From NCBI GenBank assembly GCA_049323895.1, contig JBMOKT010000021.1:194120-258119 (forward strand): 64,000 bases of DNA. The letters are read 5' to 3'. The notes under the pieces were generated by a model. That model saw nothing but the letters and a program-made list of their open reading frames with translations, was not told the origin of the DNA and searched no databases. Position numbers and translations under genes: made by a program. This document shows positions 34,283 through 42,777 of the stretch, piece after piece (positions within the stretch are counted from its first letter, which is position 1; the number at the start of each line of letters is the position of its first letter). Source of the stretch: JBMOKT01 sp049323895 (GTDB lineage Bacteria; Bacillota; Peptococcia; Peptococcales; BICA1-8).

Positions 34283-35521
34283 TTACTGCGAAATCTCACC
34301 TGCCTGGGTCGATGGTTTATCTTCCTGCGGCTTAATCTCTACCTTTAATTTTATTGGCTCAACCTGCAAGACCTGAACATCACTTGGTGCGTCAGCATGT
34401 ATCTCTAGTTCATGGGTACCAATCTCCAAGCCTGCCACATCTACAAAAGCCTGAATATCTTTTTCCGTCAGCTTGCTTACTACTTCATTTTTTCCTTCAA
34501 CCATTATCTTTGCCTTGTCGGCGGCTAATACAATCCTTTGGGTGCTCTTACCGTTATGCACCTTAATTTGTATATCAAAACTCTTTTTAACTGAACCTTC
34601 TTCCACCTGAACCATTACTTTTACTTTTGTACCATATAATAAAGTAACTCCTGATGGTACGCTTAAATCAATTTCCTGAATAATATTTTCCTTGGCGCCT
34701 GCCAGGGAAATAGGCAGAGTCTGCACCCTATCAATGGTGTCAAGTTTATTGAAAGGTCCAAGTATTTTTACAGTCTCAGGTTCAACCAAAATTCTTGCAA
34801 TTTGGAAGCCATCAGCAGGTTTGCCCTCAAAGACAGGTTTAACAGGCACAGTCTTGTTTGGGGTATCCTGGATGATAGGAATGAAAACCTCTACCGTATT
34901 TGGGATGATTTTCAATGTATCTGATCCATACCAATTACCCCATCTATCCTGAACCTTAATGGGTAAATTCAATACCAAATTAGACTGAGCAGAGTTAAGG
35001 TTTACATCAGCCCGGGCTTCTGTTAAACTTTCCAAAATCTTACCAGGTCCTCTGATAACTACCTGAGAGGGTTTGACGGAAGCCTTAAAGCTTGAATAAC
35101 CATGGGCGGTCTGCCCTAGTAAAGCCACCTTAACCGGCACCTGTTTTTCAGAAATCTTATCAATATTTACTACAACCTCTTTCGGATAGATTTCCTTTAT
35201 TTCAATACCCAAAGGATTGGATATCTTTACTGGAACACTCTGTTCACCCATTTTAACTTGCGACAAGTCCAAAACAGCCTGGAAATCTTTAAGCCCAAGC
35301 CCACTGACTACTTTTTGGTCGCCGCTGATTTTGATATTTACTGAAGGGGCTTTAGAAGTAAGGGTTAAATCATCCCTTAAATTTTCATGGGAAACTGTCA
35401 GATTAAGGTTCTTTTCAACAGGAGGGTTTTGATCGGCAGAAACATAAAACCACAACAAAACAGCAAGAAGTATGGCAATTATTTTATAAATCAAGTTATC
35501 CTTAAATGGTTCACCCATCAT
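34283..35521 (-). CDS. cdaR: CdaR (YbbR-domain) regulator of c-di-AMP synthase
   Basis: A 412-residue membrane-anchored protein. One N-terminal helix (about residues 12-30, YKIIAILLAVLLWFYV) is followed by four tandem YbbR domains outside the membrane and a polar tail. The start is ATG 35521, whose A is shared with the last base of the cdaA stop codon, with GGAGGT six bases upstream. CdaR binds and modulates CdaA in Firmicutes. Confidence 0.93.
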   Translation of the reverse strand: MMGEPFKDNLIYKIIAILLAVLLWFYVSADQNPPVEKNLNLTVSHENLRDDLTLTSKAPSVNIKISGDQKVVSGLGLKDFQAVLDLSQVKMGEQSVPVKISNPLGIEIKEIYPKEVVVNIDKISEKQVPVKVALLGQTAHGYSSFKASVKPSQVVIRGPGKILESLTEARADVNLNSAQSNLVLNLPIKVQDRWGNWYGSDTLKIIPNTVEVFIPIIQDTPNKTVPVKPVFEGKPADGFQIARILVEPETVKILGPFNKLDTIDRVQTLPISLAGAKENIIQEIDLSVPSGVTLLYGTKVKVMVQVEEGSVKKSFDIQIKVHNGKSTQRIVLAADKAKIMVEGKNEVVSKLTEKDIQAFVDVAGLEIGTHELEIHADAPSDVQVLQVEPIKLKVEIKPQEDKPSTQAGEISQ

Positions 35522-36330
35522 TATGACCTCCAGTTCCAATTAAAGAAATGGGTTGCAGCTTTTTGTTGTGGTGCAATTTTACTAAGAAGCAATTCTTTTA
35601 AAGTTACTTCATCCAAATACCTAGTTAACTTACCTTCTTCTGCTACAGAGATAACACCCGTCTCTTCGGAAACCATAACCACTACCGAATCGGAAACCTC
35701 AGTTATGCCCAAAGCAGCCCGATGTCTGGTACCAAGTTCTTTACTTAAATTGGGGTTTTCAGAAAGGGGCAAAAAACAACCGGCGGCAGCCATGCGGTTT
35801 GCCCTAAGGATTACAGCACCATCATGCAGTGGGGTTTTAGGAACAAAAGTATTTAATATTAGTTCACTTGTCACCAATCCGTCAACTTTAATTCCCGTTT
35901 CTACGAAGTCAGCCAGACCGGTTTGCCTTTCTATAACCAGTAGTGCTCCTATCTTCTTTTTAGCCATTATCTTAACAGCCCTTACCAATTCGCTGACTAA
36001 TTTTTCTACATCTTCCTGGGCCAAATATTCTGAACGGGTAAAAAGTTTCCCTCTTCCCAATTGCTCCAGCGCCCTTCTCAACTCCGGCTGAAACACAATA
36101 GGAATAGCAATAAAAAAAACGGTTTGGGCCTTTTCTAATAGCCAGTTAATTGACTTTAGCCCAAAAATCTCACTAGCTACCGTTGCAATAAGTATAACAA
36201 AAAGACCGTTTATTAACTGTACCGCCCGAGTACCTTTTACAATCAGCATCAGCCTATAAATAACAAAGGCTACAATGGCAACATCAATTAAATTTATGGG
36301 ATTTAAGATTTTTAAGAATTGTCCTAACAA
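35521..36330 (-). CDS. cdaA: Diadenylate cyclase CdaA
   Basis: Membrane enzyme making c-di-AMP from two ATP. Three N-terminal helices (about residues 10-75) precede the DAC domain, in which DGAVIL (about 173-178) and GTRHRAALG (about 202-210) carry the catalytic DGA and RHR motifs. First gene of cdaA-cdaR-glmM. The N-terminal LNPINLIDVAIVAFVIYRLM is typical. Confidence 0.97.
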   Translation of the reverse strand: MLGQFLKILNPINLIDVAIVAFVIYRLMLIVKGTRAVQLINGLFVILIATVASEIFGLKSINWLLEKAQTVFFIAIPIVFQPELRRALEQLGRGKLFTRSEYLAQEDVEKLVSELVRAVKIMAKKKIGALLVIERQTGLADFVETGIKVDGLVTSELILNTFVPKTPLHDGAVILRANRMAAAGCFLPLSENPNLSKELGTRHRAALGITEVSDSVVVMVSEETGVISVAEEGKLTRYLDEVTLKELLLSKIAPQQKAATHFFNWNWRS

Positions 36331-36630
36331 GGCGGCACCTCCTTTAATTAACTATTTAAATACATTTTCGATAATTTCAAAAAAAACCCTGTTTTATAAA
36401 TTCCCATTTTTAAATATTTTTGTATTTTACTTAAGACTTCTCCCGATAATACTATTATACATTTTTTTATTGACAGTTAACGTTTTTCTCCTTAAGTTAT
36501 TATAGCAAGGAATATTTTCTATCTTTTTTTTATATCAGTCTATGCTATAATAAGTTGAAGAATTAGTATAGACTATCTTTATAAATTTAACTTTATCGCA
36601 GTCTATTATTGAGCTAAGGGGGTAGGAACA
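36331..36630. promoter_or_regulatory. Divergent intergenic region cdaA / DUF881
   Basis: An AT-rich 300-bp gap. A perfect TATAAT at 36546-36551 on the plus strand could serve the DUF881 gene, but I see no good -35 at 17 bp. No other gene or repeat family is visible. Confidence 0.4.
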
Positions 36631-37347
36631 GTGAGAAAATGGGTCTTGCCAATTACTATAGTCTGTATTATATCCGGTTTGTTGCTATCACTGCAATTTA
36701 GAGTTCAGGCTTCGCTGGTTTCTAACCCTGTAGGACAGAAAAATCAAGCTTTAGTGGGACTTATCAACAACCTGGAAGCAGAAATAATCAGATATCAAAC
36801 AGAATTAGGTGACCTGCGCTCGGAATTGGAAAATATCGAAAACAATACAGCTTCTGGTCAGTCAGATATTAAAGCCCTCCAACAAAAAGTACAAAGGGCA
36901 AAGCTTAAAGCCGGTCTGTTGCCGGTTAAAGGCAGGGGTATTAAAGTTATCCTTGATGATAATAAGGCAGGACTTAACGCATCACCTAACGATGATCCAA
37001 ATAGGTATATAATTCACTATGAGAATATACTTAATATTATTGCCGAATTAAAGCTTGGTAAAGCAGAAGCAATTAGTATTAATGGTCAAAGGCTGGTTAC
37101 ATCGTCGGAAATAAGATGTGTCGGAAACGTCATCTTGGTTAATACTACCAGGCTTGCTCCACCCTTTGAGATTTCGGCTATAGGCAACCCGGAAATTCTC
37201 GAGGAGGTCCTTTTATCAGGGGAATATGATTTGCTTAAAAGTGCCGGATTCCCTGTCAGCTATACTATTTATCAAAAGGAGAATCCCTTGGAAATACCCG
37301 CCTATTCAGGAACCTATCAAATCAATTATACCAAGTTAAATAAGTAG
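36631..37347 (+). CDS. DUF881 family protein
   Basis: A 238-residue protein with a single N-terminal membrane helix (about 4-22), a coiled-coil stretch (about 45-95, LINNLEAEIIRYQTELGDLRSELENIE) and a DUF881 domain. GRGIKVILDDN and IHYENILNIIAELKLGKAEAISINGQRL are family blocks. DUF881 genes usually flank sbp near divIB/ftsZ. Start GTG 36631 after AAGGGGGT. Function unknown; likely envelope or division related. Confidence 0.88.
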   Translation: MRKWVLPITIVCIISGLLLSLQFRVQASLVSNPVGQKNQALVGLINNLEAEIIRYQTELGDLRSELENIENNTASGQSDIKALQQKVQRAKLKAGLLPVKGRGIKVILDDNKAGLNASPNDDPNRYIIHYENILNIIAELKLGKAEAISINGQRLVTSSEIRCVGNVILVNTTRLAPPFEISAIGNPEILEEVLLSGEYDLLKSAGFPVSYTIYQKENPLEIPAYSGTYQINYTKLNK

Positions 37348-37355
37348 GTGATATT

Positions 37356-37718
37356 ATGTGGCTCCCTCTTTTAGGTTTATTTTTTGGTGCTATCATTGGT
37401 TCTGCAGTATCCTTTCAAATACCTTTGGTTTTTGCCAAATATATGTCTGTCGCCGTTTTGGCCTCATTAGATTCCGTCTTTGGTGGGGTTAAAGGGGTTT
37501 TGGAAGAAACATTTGACGGCACTGTACTTCTAACAGGTTTCTTTACAAATACGCTTTTAGCTGCCTTGTTAGCATATCTAGGCGACCGCTTGGGAGTTGA
37601 CCTTTATATGGCGGCAGTTTTTGCCTTCGGTGTCAGGTTATTTCAAAACCTGGCAATTATCCGCCATCACCTGCTTTGCAGAAGCCTGAAAAACTACCGG
37701 GGGTGCCCCAGAAAATAA
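37356..37718 (+). CDS. sbp: Small basic protein Sbp (DUF1290)
   Basis: A 120-residue membrane protein with about four hydrophobic helices. The family hallmarks GAIIGSAVSFQIPLVFAKYMSVAVLASLDSVFGG-type sequence and GDRLGVDLYMAAVFAFGVRLFQNLAIIR are intact. It lies between two DUF881 genes, the order seen in many Firmicute division clusters, here without divIB, ftsA or ftsZ nearby. ATG 37356 follows TAGGTGAT. Confidence 0.92.
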   Translation: MWLPLLGLFFGAIIGSAVSFQIPLVFAKYMSVAVLASLDSVFGGVKGVLEETFDGTVLLTGFFTNTLLAALLAYLGDRLGVDLYMAAVFAFGVRLFQNLAIIRHHLLCRSLKNYRGCPRK

Positions 37719-37734
37719 CCTATTAGGTTATTTT

Positions 37735-37865
37735 CGTCCTTTTGGGTGAAGATTGCTAGTCTGATGTTTGTGTCAGACGCTCAAGCTAAACCTATAAGTA
37801 TGTCAGACCCAATACACTAACCCAATAGTACCGTCAGACGCAATAAATTAGCTTCTTGGTCATAG
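37735..37865. repeat. 30-bp-family repeats inside the DUF881 operon
   Basis: One forward unit (TTGGGTGAAGATTGCTAGTCTGA near 37741) is followed by GTGTCAGACGC, GTCAGACCC and GTCAGACGC variants. The array splits sbp from the second DUF881 gene. Confidence 0.75.
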
Positions 37866-37880
37866 AAAGTCGGTGATATC

Positions 37881-38573
37881 ATGCAAAAAAGCCATTGGCA
37901 AATACCTATTACTATAGTATTAGTTTTCCTGGGGATTTTATTGTCCGCCCAGTTTCAAACTCAAACCCGGGTTTTGTCTGATCTTTCCATGCAAAAATCC
38001 GAGGATTTAATTGCCATGGTTAGAAACCTAAGTGATAAAAGGCTGCAACTGGAGAATGAATTAGCAGAAACAGAAAATAAACTCTTTTCTATTAGAAGTT
38101 CTACTTCTGACGAAATAAATATTATAAACAACCTAAAAAGTGAACTAAATAAGCTGGAACTCATCAACGGAACAAAGGAAATAAAAGGCCCAGGCCTGAG
38201 GGTAATAATAAATCAAGATTCACCTATACTGTATATTGATATTGTCAGTATAATTAACGAACTATGGGCTGCGGGTGCAGAAGCCGTTTCAGTAAATGAT
38301 ATTAGAATTGAAGCTAATACAGCTATATTCTATACTGAAACCCAAAATGCAATGTTTATTACCTTGAATAACCGCCCCCTCTTTTTCCCAATAATTATTA
38401 ATGCTATCGGCAATACCAACACGTTGGAAAAAGGACTTACTTTACCGGGTGGTATAATGGACAACCTAGCTCTTTTCAGAGCTTACCCGGTCTTAGAACA
38501 TGCAGAAGAAATAATCATTCCTGCAATAGAAGAAGAAACATTATTTCAAGAACTACAAGCAGTTAAAAAATAG
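37881..38573 (+). CDS. DUF881 family protein, second copy
   Basis: A 230-residue paralogue of the first DUF881 protein: membrane helix at about 6-24, a coiled coil (about 40-80), then the domain with GPGLRVIINQD and DIVSIINELWAAGAEAVSVNDIRI. The C-terminal 30 residues are acidic. Ends in a terminator, closing the three-gene unit. Confidence 0.87.
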   Translation: MQKSHWQIPITIVLVFLGILLSAQFQTQTRVLSDLSMQKSEDLIAMVRNLSDKRLQLENELAETENKLFSIRSSTSDEINIINNLKSELNKLELINGTKEIKGPGLRVIINQDSPILYIDIVSIINELWAAGAEAVSVNDIRIEANTAIFYTETQNAMFITLNNRPLFFPIIINAIGNTNTLEKGLTLPGGIMDNLALFRAYPVLEHAEEIIIPAIEEETLFQELQAVKK

Positions 38574-38605
38574 GGCAGTTCATAAATATGAACCGCCCTA
38601 TTTTT
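38571..38605 (+). terminator. Terminator of the DUF881-sbp-DUF881 unit
   Basis: TAGGGCAGTTCAT (38571-38583) pairs with ATGAACCGCCCTA (38588-38600) with one mismatch, followed by TTTTT. Confidence 0.88.
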
Positions 38606-38677
38606 ATACTTATTAAAAGAGTATGACTTTTACAAGGTAAAAAGTATAAGTGCAACATCGGCTTCCGGAGTCGCCTA
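38600..38677. repeat. Diverged copy of the 18.3-kb interspersed element
   Basis: AAGTATAAGTGCAACATC followed by GGCTTCCGGAGTCGCC matches the first half of the elements at 18277-18446; ATACTTATT lies to the left. The remainder is missing at the 3' end of the neighbouring minus-strand gene. Confidence 0.65.
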
Positions 38678-40477
38678 AATTAATACACCCATTTGCCTTG
38701 CCAAATTCTGTTTTGTGACCAAGGGAACCAGCAAACTTAACATAGGGTTCTTTTTAACTCTGCACAGATACTTTAATTTATTCCAGTTATTTACGCTATC
38801 ACTATTATAGGAGCCAATTTCAATATAGCCTGCATCTACTACTTCTAAGTGTTTTAAAATAGCGTCTATCTTAGACCGATAAGTCAAAATTAATAAATCT
38901 CTGCCGCTAAATATTGCTTGTATATCTATATGTTGGTTCTTAATTTGAAAAATCTTGGTATCCCCCAGGAAAAAAGTTTCATTGTAATTTTCAGCAAATA
39001 CCTTATACCACTTCTCAACCTCTTCTTCAGGTATATATAAAACACCTCTATTGTCAATAGTATCACTCAGCAAAGCCTCTTGTGAACCAATAACCCGGTA
39101 TATTTCTCTGACAGTACAGCAATTGCGGTTTACAAATTCTAAGCGGATATCCTTGAAACCCTTAGTTTCCATCATCAATTTATAGCTTATCTCCGCAATA
39201 TTTTTTAGTTTTGAATTGAAAATAATCAATTCTTTATTGGTAATAATAAATTCTCCATAAACATCTTGGCATATATCTATACCGTCTTTTACCTGATTCC
39301 GAAGTTTAAACCACTTATAACACAGTCCACCGTCAAACTCCCCTGTAAGGTGTATTTCCGGCCAGTTCTCAAAATGTTTACGAAAGAGGCTAGGATTATT
39401 TATTTTATAAATATCTGCGTACACCTTAAAATTCAAGGGGTTTAGGGGGTCTTCTTTGCCAATAGGTACGAAATCCTTTATTTCAACATTGTCAATTAGC
39501 CATGTATTCCCCGCTTTAGAGAGTTTAAAAATAAAATCAATTTTTCGTAAATCTTCATTTTCGTCGCTGGCAACAACACGGATAAGGTAGAAAAGAGATT
39601 CCCCCTCCGACCATGAGGAGAGGTGAATACTTTTTATGAAATTGTATTTTTCCAGGGGATTAGACCAATTCTCTATGAAATCTTCTCTAGTACCAAATAT
39701 GTTTTGCAATTCCACACCCGAAAGGTCATAAATTAAACCCGCGTCCATATTTTTCAGACCAAGTAAATATGCATTAACTATAGTTTTTGGGGGGAAATTC
39801 TCTTTGCTTAATTTTCTAGTTAAATTTGAATTATCTACGAAACTTGATTCTTTTTGGGGCTCAACAAACCAACAATATTGAGAAAAACCACCGGCATATT
39901 TGGTATTGTATTTTTTGTTTTGCCCAAGAGCATCAGAAAGCAGCTTTCGGCCTTCATCAATAGTCAGGCATACAAAATTTTGTTTTTTTAAGCTATTTAA
40001 AATATCATTCTTATTCCTGCTTTTATATTGGAAATATTCCTTAACCCCTAAATGGTTGAAAGCCAAAGAAAAATAGTGAGCCTGAAAACTGCCTGCACTC
40101 TCAGTTACAAAGACTAAAACACAGTTCCCCTCTAACCGGGTTGGTGTAGCAAATGTCCCGACTATTTCTGACTGATTTTCCCTTTTCCCTCCCGGAGTCT
40201 CTATATAGACCCCCATACTTTCAAATTTTTTCAATGTCCTTTCAGCAATTTTTTGTATTTCACCCGTCATTTCCTCGGAAAGCAGGCTAAAAAAAGGTAT
40301 CAATTTTCTATTGTTAGACTTGGCCAGATTTAATACCAGTTTTAGCTGGACCTGGGGAGGTAAATTTTCAATTATATTAAGGCAAGTACCCCCTGCCCCC
40401 TCCATTTCAGCTAGAACAGTCAATTCTTTAGCTATTTCACTGTAAATATTTTTATTCGCAAAATCTCTTATTTGCAC
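38675..40477 (-). CDS. Hypothetical protein, 600 residues
   Basis: I do not recognise this family. It is a soluble-looking protein with no signal peptide or membrane segment. An N-terminal helical part (about 1-90, resembling HEAT/ARM-like helices) precedes a mixed alpha/beta part containing SWSEGESLFYLIRVVASDENEDLRKIDFIFKLSKAGNTWLIDNVEI (written here only in part as a landmark near 300-345). It has scattered aromatic and charged residues and no visible catalytic motif. The start is GTG 40477 behind AAAGGAAG. Monocistronic, with a 335-bp upstream gap. Confidence 0.75.
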   Translation of the reverse strand: MQIRDFANKNIYSEIAKELTVLAEMEGAGGTCLNIIENLPPQVQLKLVLNLAKSNNRKLIPFFSLLSEEMTGEIQKIAERTLKKFESMGVYIETPGGKRENQSEIVGTFATPTRLEGNCVLVFVTESAGSFQAHYFSLAFNHLGVKEYFQYKSRNKNDILNSLKKQNFVCLTIDEGRKLLSDALGQNKKYNTKYAGGFSQYCWFVEPQKESSFVDNSNLTRKLSKENFPPKTIVNAYLLGLKNMDAGLIYDLSGVELQNIFGTREDFIENWSNPLEKYNFIKSIHLSSWSEGESLFYLIRVVASDENEDLRKIDFIFKLSKAGNTWLIDNVEIKDFVPIGKEDPLNPLNFKVYADIYKINNPSLFRKHFENWPEIHLTGEFDGGLCYKWFKLRNQVKDGIDICQDVYGEFIITNKELIIFNSKLKNIAEISYKLMMETKGFKDIRLEFVNRNCCTVREIYRVIGSQEALLSDTIDNRGVLYIPEEEVEKWYKVFAENYNETFFLGDTKIFQIKNQHIDIQAIFSGRDLLILTYRSKIDAILKHLEVVDAGYIEIGSYNSDSVNNWNKLKYLCRVKKNPMLSLLVPLVTKQNLARQMGVLI

Positions 40478-40812
40478 AGAATTAACTTCCTTTCTAAGGA
40501 TAATGTTTTTCTATATATATAGCGTTTCTCCCTGGAAAGGTGTTTTTCCTTTAGTTTTTTTCCGTAATTTTCCACCACGATTCGCCAAACAACTACACTT
40601 TAGTCCAATATATGGTATTTGTTGTATTACATCTTCCTATATTTAGTGATAGTTAATATATAAATAAAGTATGCAGGGAAAGTACTTTATGCTATTAAAA
40701 GACGGAGTATCAGAAAAGAGATATTTTTTTATACAGCAGGAGAAACGTAAAATAATTAGAATTTAGTATTAAACCTTTTCTGTTTTCCATAATCAAAAAA
40801 GGAGGAATAGGT
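40478..40812. other. Intergenic region between divergent genes
   Basis: An AT-rich region lacking the repeat families. It includes a potential 25-codon frame at about 40690-40765 with no strong support. It should hold the promoters of the 600-residue orphan and the PAS protein. Confidence 0.3.
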
Positions 40813-41271
40813 TTGAAAAAATTCAATCTTCATTTTGAGCCTGCTTTTCCCCGGGCTGAAGAAGAAATCCTAGAGATATTTAAAGACGCAACAGATAAAT
40901 CATGGGTAAAAAAAGGACTGCTGCAGGCAATCCTCGATAATCTCCCCTTTAATATTATGGTCCTCAATGATACATCTACCATAACCTATGTTAACTCTCA
41001 CTTTTGCCAGTTAATAGGTTATACCAGAGAGGAATTAATTGACCTTACCCTTAGTGAATTTGCCCAGCTTTTAGTATCTGAATCTGAGTATGACTTTACC
41101 CGTTACCCCAGGATTTTAGCCGGAGAAACCATTGTAAATTACAGCTATACCTTTAGGCACAAGAAAAATTATAATTTAAAAGTAAAATACAATTCTTATC
41201 CTTTACGCATCAACCCTAATGAGAAACCCATTGGCTGCCTTTGTATAATTGAACCTATTGAAAACTGCTAA
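40813..41271 (+). CDS. Single PAS-domain protein
   Basis: A 152-residue protein with one PAS domain (about residues 35-140), seen in NIMVLNDTSTITYVNSHFCQLIGYTREELID and the later PAC-like strands. No kinase, GGDEF or DNA-binding output is attached, so it may work in trans or be a signalling adaptor. The start is TTG 40813 after AAAGGAGGAATAGG. Confidence 0.8.
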   Translation: MKKFNLHFEPAFPRAEEEILEIFKDATDKSWVKKGLLQAILDNLPFNIMVLNDTSTITYVNSHFCQLIGYTREELIDLTLSEFAQLLVSESEYDFTRYPRILAGETIVNYSYTFRHKKNYNLKVKYNSYPLRINPNEKPIGCLCIIEPIENC

Positions 41272-41296
41272 GGAAGACAGCTTTCAATAGGTTCAA
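41249..41296. terminator. 15-bp inverted repeat over the PAS gene stop
   Basis: TTGAACCTATTGAAA (41249-41263) and TTTCAATAGGTTCAA (41282-41296) are perfect complements around an 18-base loop. The following T tract is weak, so it may be a terminator or a stability hairpin. Confidence 0.5.
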
Positions 41297-41335
41297 CTAA
41301 ATTTATCTAAGTAGATTTTCCTTATAATCTAATTC

Positions 41336-41545
41336 TTAACAGCCGGAGCAGGAACCGCAACTGCCGCTGGTGCAGGCGGAACCGGCATTGCCTCCCGAAA
41401 CCCCACCTAGATTCACCCTGTTGAACTTTTGTTGTATTTCTTTTGTTCCACAGGCTGGACAGGATACTTTTCCTTTATCCTTAATACTGGTCTGAACGGT
41501 AAAACTTTTTGCACATTCCTTACATTTAAAATCATAGGTCGGCAT
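41336..41545 (-). CDS. FmdB-family zinc-ribbon protein
   Basis: A 69-residue protein. The N-terminal ribbon MPTYDFKCKECAKSF with a second pair CPACG gives the four-cysteine FmdB motif. A Gly/Ser/Cys-rich tail (SACTSGSCGSCSGC) adds five cysteines, which could bind a further metal. Regulator or metal chaperone roles have been proposed; none is proven here. Confidence 0.9.
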   Translation of the reverse strand: MPTYDFKCKECAKSFTVQTSIKDKGKVSCPACGTKEIQQKFNRVNLGGVSGGNAGSACTSGSCGSCSGC

Positions 41546-41691
41546 ACCAACACCCCCTTTTATTTAATTGTCCTTATTATTTAATATTAACATTTTTATT
41601 GGCAATTGAGTACCTTCGAAATATGCAGGAAAAAACCCATGCACCATAGAATTAAATTAGAGAATGCCACTAAGTTAAAGGTGGGTATTAA

Positions 41692-42777
41692 ATGCTCAAA
41701 ATAAACCAGGTAATATACTTAGAACCCCAATCCCCTATCTATAATGAACATTACGAGGGCACCATAATAGAAATCGCCGAAACCACTTTTACCATTACCA
41801 TGCCATATGACAAGGGTAAGCTGGTTCTATTGGGTGTGGGTACCATGTTAAGGATAAACATCCCTGGTGCAAAAGACTGGTTTGTCTCCGAGGTAATTGG
41901 CAGGACCTTTACCCCTAAACCCTCTCTTATAATAACCATACCTTTAACCTTAATGGAAAAACGGGTCTCAAAAAAGACTAAGGTTATTGCCATAACAAGT
42001 GGCAAAGGCGGCGTTGGCAAAACCAGTTTTACTATCAATTTTGGGATAACCTTGAGCCAAATGGGTTATAGAACTTTTATTATTGATGCAGATTTGGGAA
42101 CGGCTAATGTTGATGTCCTTCTCGATTTACATCCTAAATATAATTTGAATCATATTCTAAGCAGAGAAAAGGATATACTAGATATAATGATAGAAGGACC
42201 GGGAGGCGTACAGCTTATACCCGGAGGTTCCGGTCTGCAAAATTTAGCTGACCTTGATGAATGGCATTTTAACCGGTTAATAAACAGTTTTCAAACCTTA
42301 GAGAAATATGCCGATATCATTCTGGTGGATACAGGGGCAGGACTATCAAAAAATGTAATAAATTTTGTGCTTGCCAGTGACGAAATAATTGTTGTAACTA
42401 CTCCGGAGCCCCATGCCATTACCGATGCATATGCTATTATAAAGGTAATGGATGACAGGGATCCTTCTTTACGCCCTAAACTAGTTCTTAACAGGGTGGA
42501 AAGCCCCGAGGAGGCCAGACAAATATCCGATAAGATGATTAGAGTAACAGAACGCTTCTTGTCCATCAGACTAGAAAGTCTAGGCTATATTCTAGAAGAT
42601 ACCAATGTACTACGGGCTATTAAAAAATTAAAGCCCTTTGTGCTAAGTGAGCCCTCTACACCCGCTGCCCAGTGTGTTAGAAATATCGCCCAGAAACTGC
42701 TTAGCCCCGACCTGCAGCAGGACTATGAAGTACGCAAAAACTTTTTCCATAAGTTTAAGGAGTTGTTTAATCGATGA
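41692..42777 (+). CDS. MinD/FlhG-like ATPase with N-terminal YcgR-type (PilZN-like) domain
   Basis: A 361-residue fusion. Residues 1-95 resemble the N-terminal flagellar-brake domain of YcgR (YEGTIIEIAETTFTITMPY), without the c-di-GMP-binding PilZ part. Residues about 100-345 are a ParA/MinD ATPase with deviant Walker A TSGKGGVGKTSF (101-112), switch I DADLGTANVD and Walker B ILVDTGAG. This subgroup is nearest FlhG/YlxH, which set flagellar number or site. The fusion without other flagellar genes nearby is unusual. Its stop overlaps the ribonucleotide reductase start. Confidence 0.82.
   Translation: MLKINQVIYLEPQSPIYNEHYEGTIIEIAETTFTITMPYDKGKLVLLGVGTMLRINIPGAKDWFVSEVIGRTFTPKPSLIITIPLTLMEKRVSKKTKVIAITSGKGGVGKTSFTINFGITLSQMGYRTFIIDADLGTANVDVLLDLHPKYNLNHILSREKDILDIMIEGPGGVQLIPGGSGLQNLADLDEWHFNRLINSFQTLEKYADIILVDTGAGLSKNVINFVLASDEIIVVTTPEPHAITDAYAIIKVMDDRDPSLRPKLVLNRVESPEEARQISDKMIRVTERFLSIRLESLGYILEDTNVLRAIKKLKPFVLSEPSTPAAQCVRNIAQKLLSPDLQQDYEVRKNFFHKFKELFNR

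Noticed and set aside
35387..36091. 234-residue plus-strand frame opposite cdaA
   Set aside because: Antisense to the strong CdaA match; composition mirrors the real gene.
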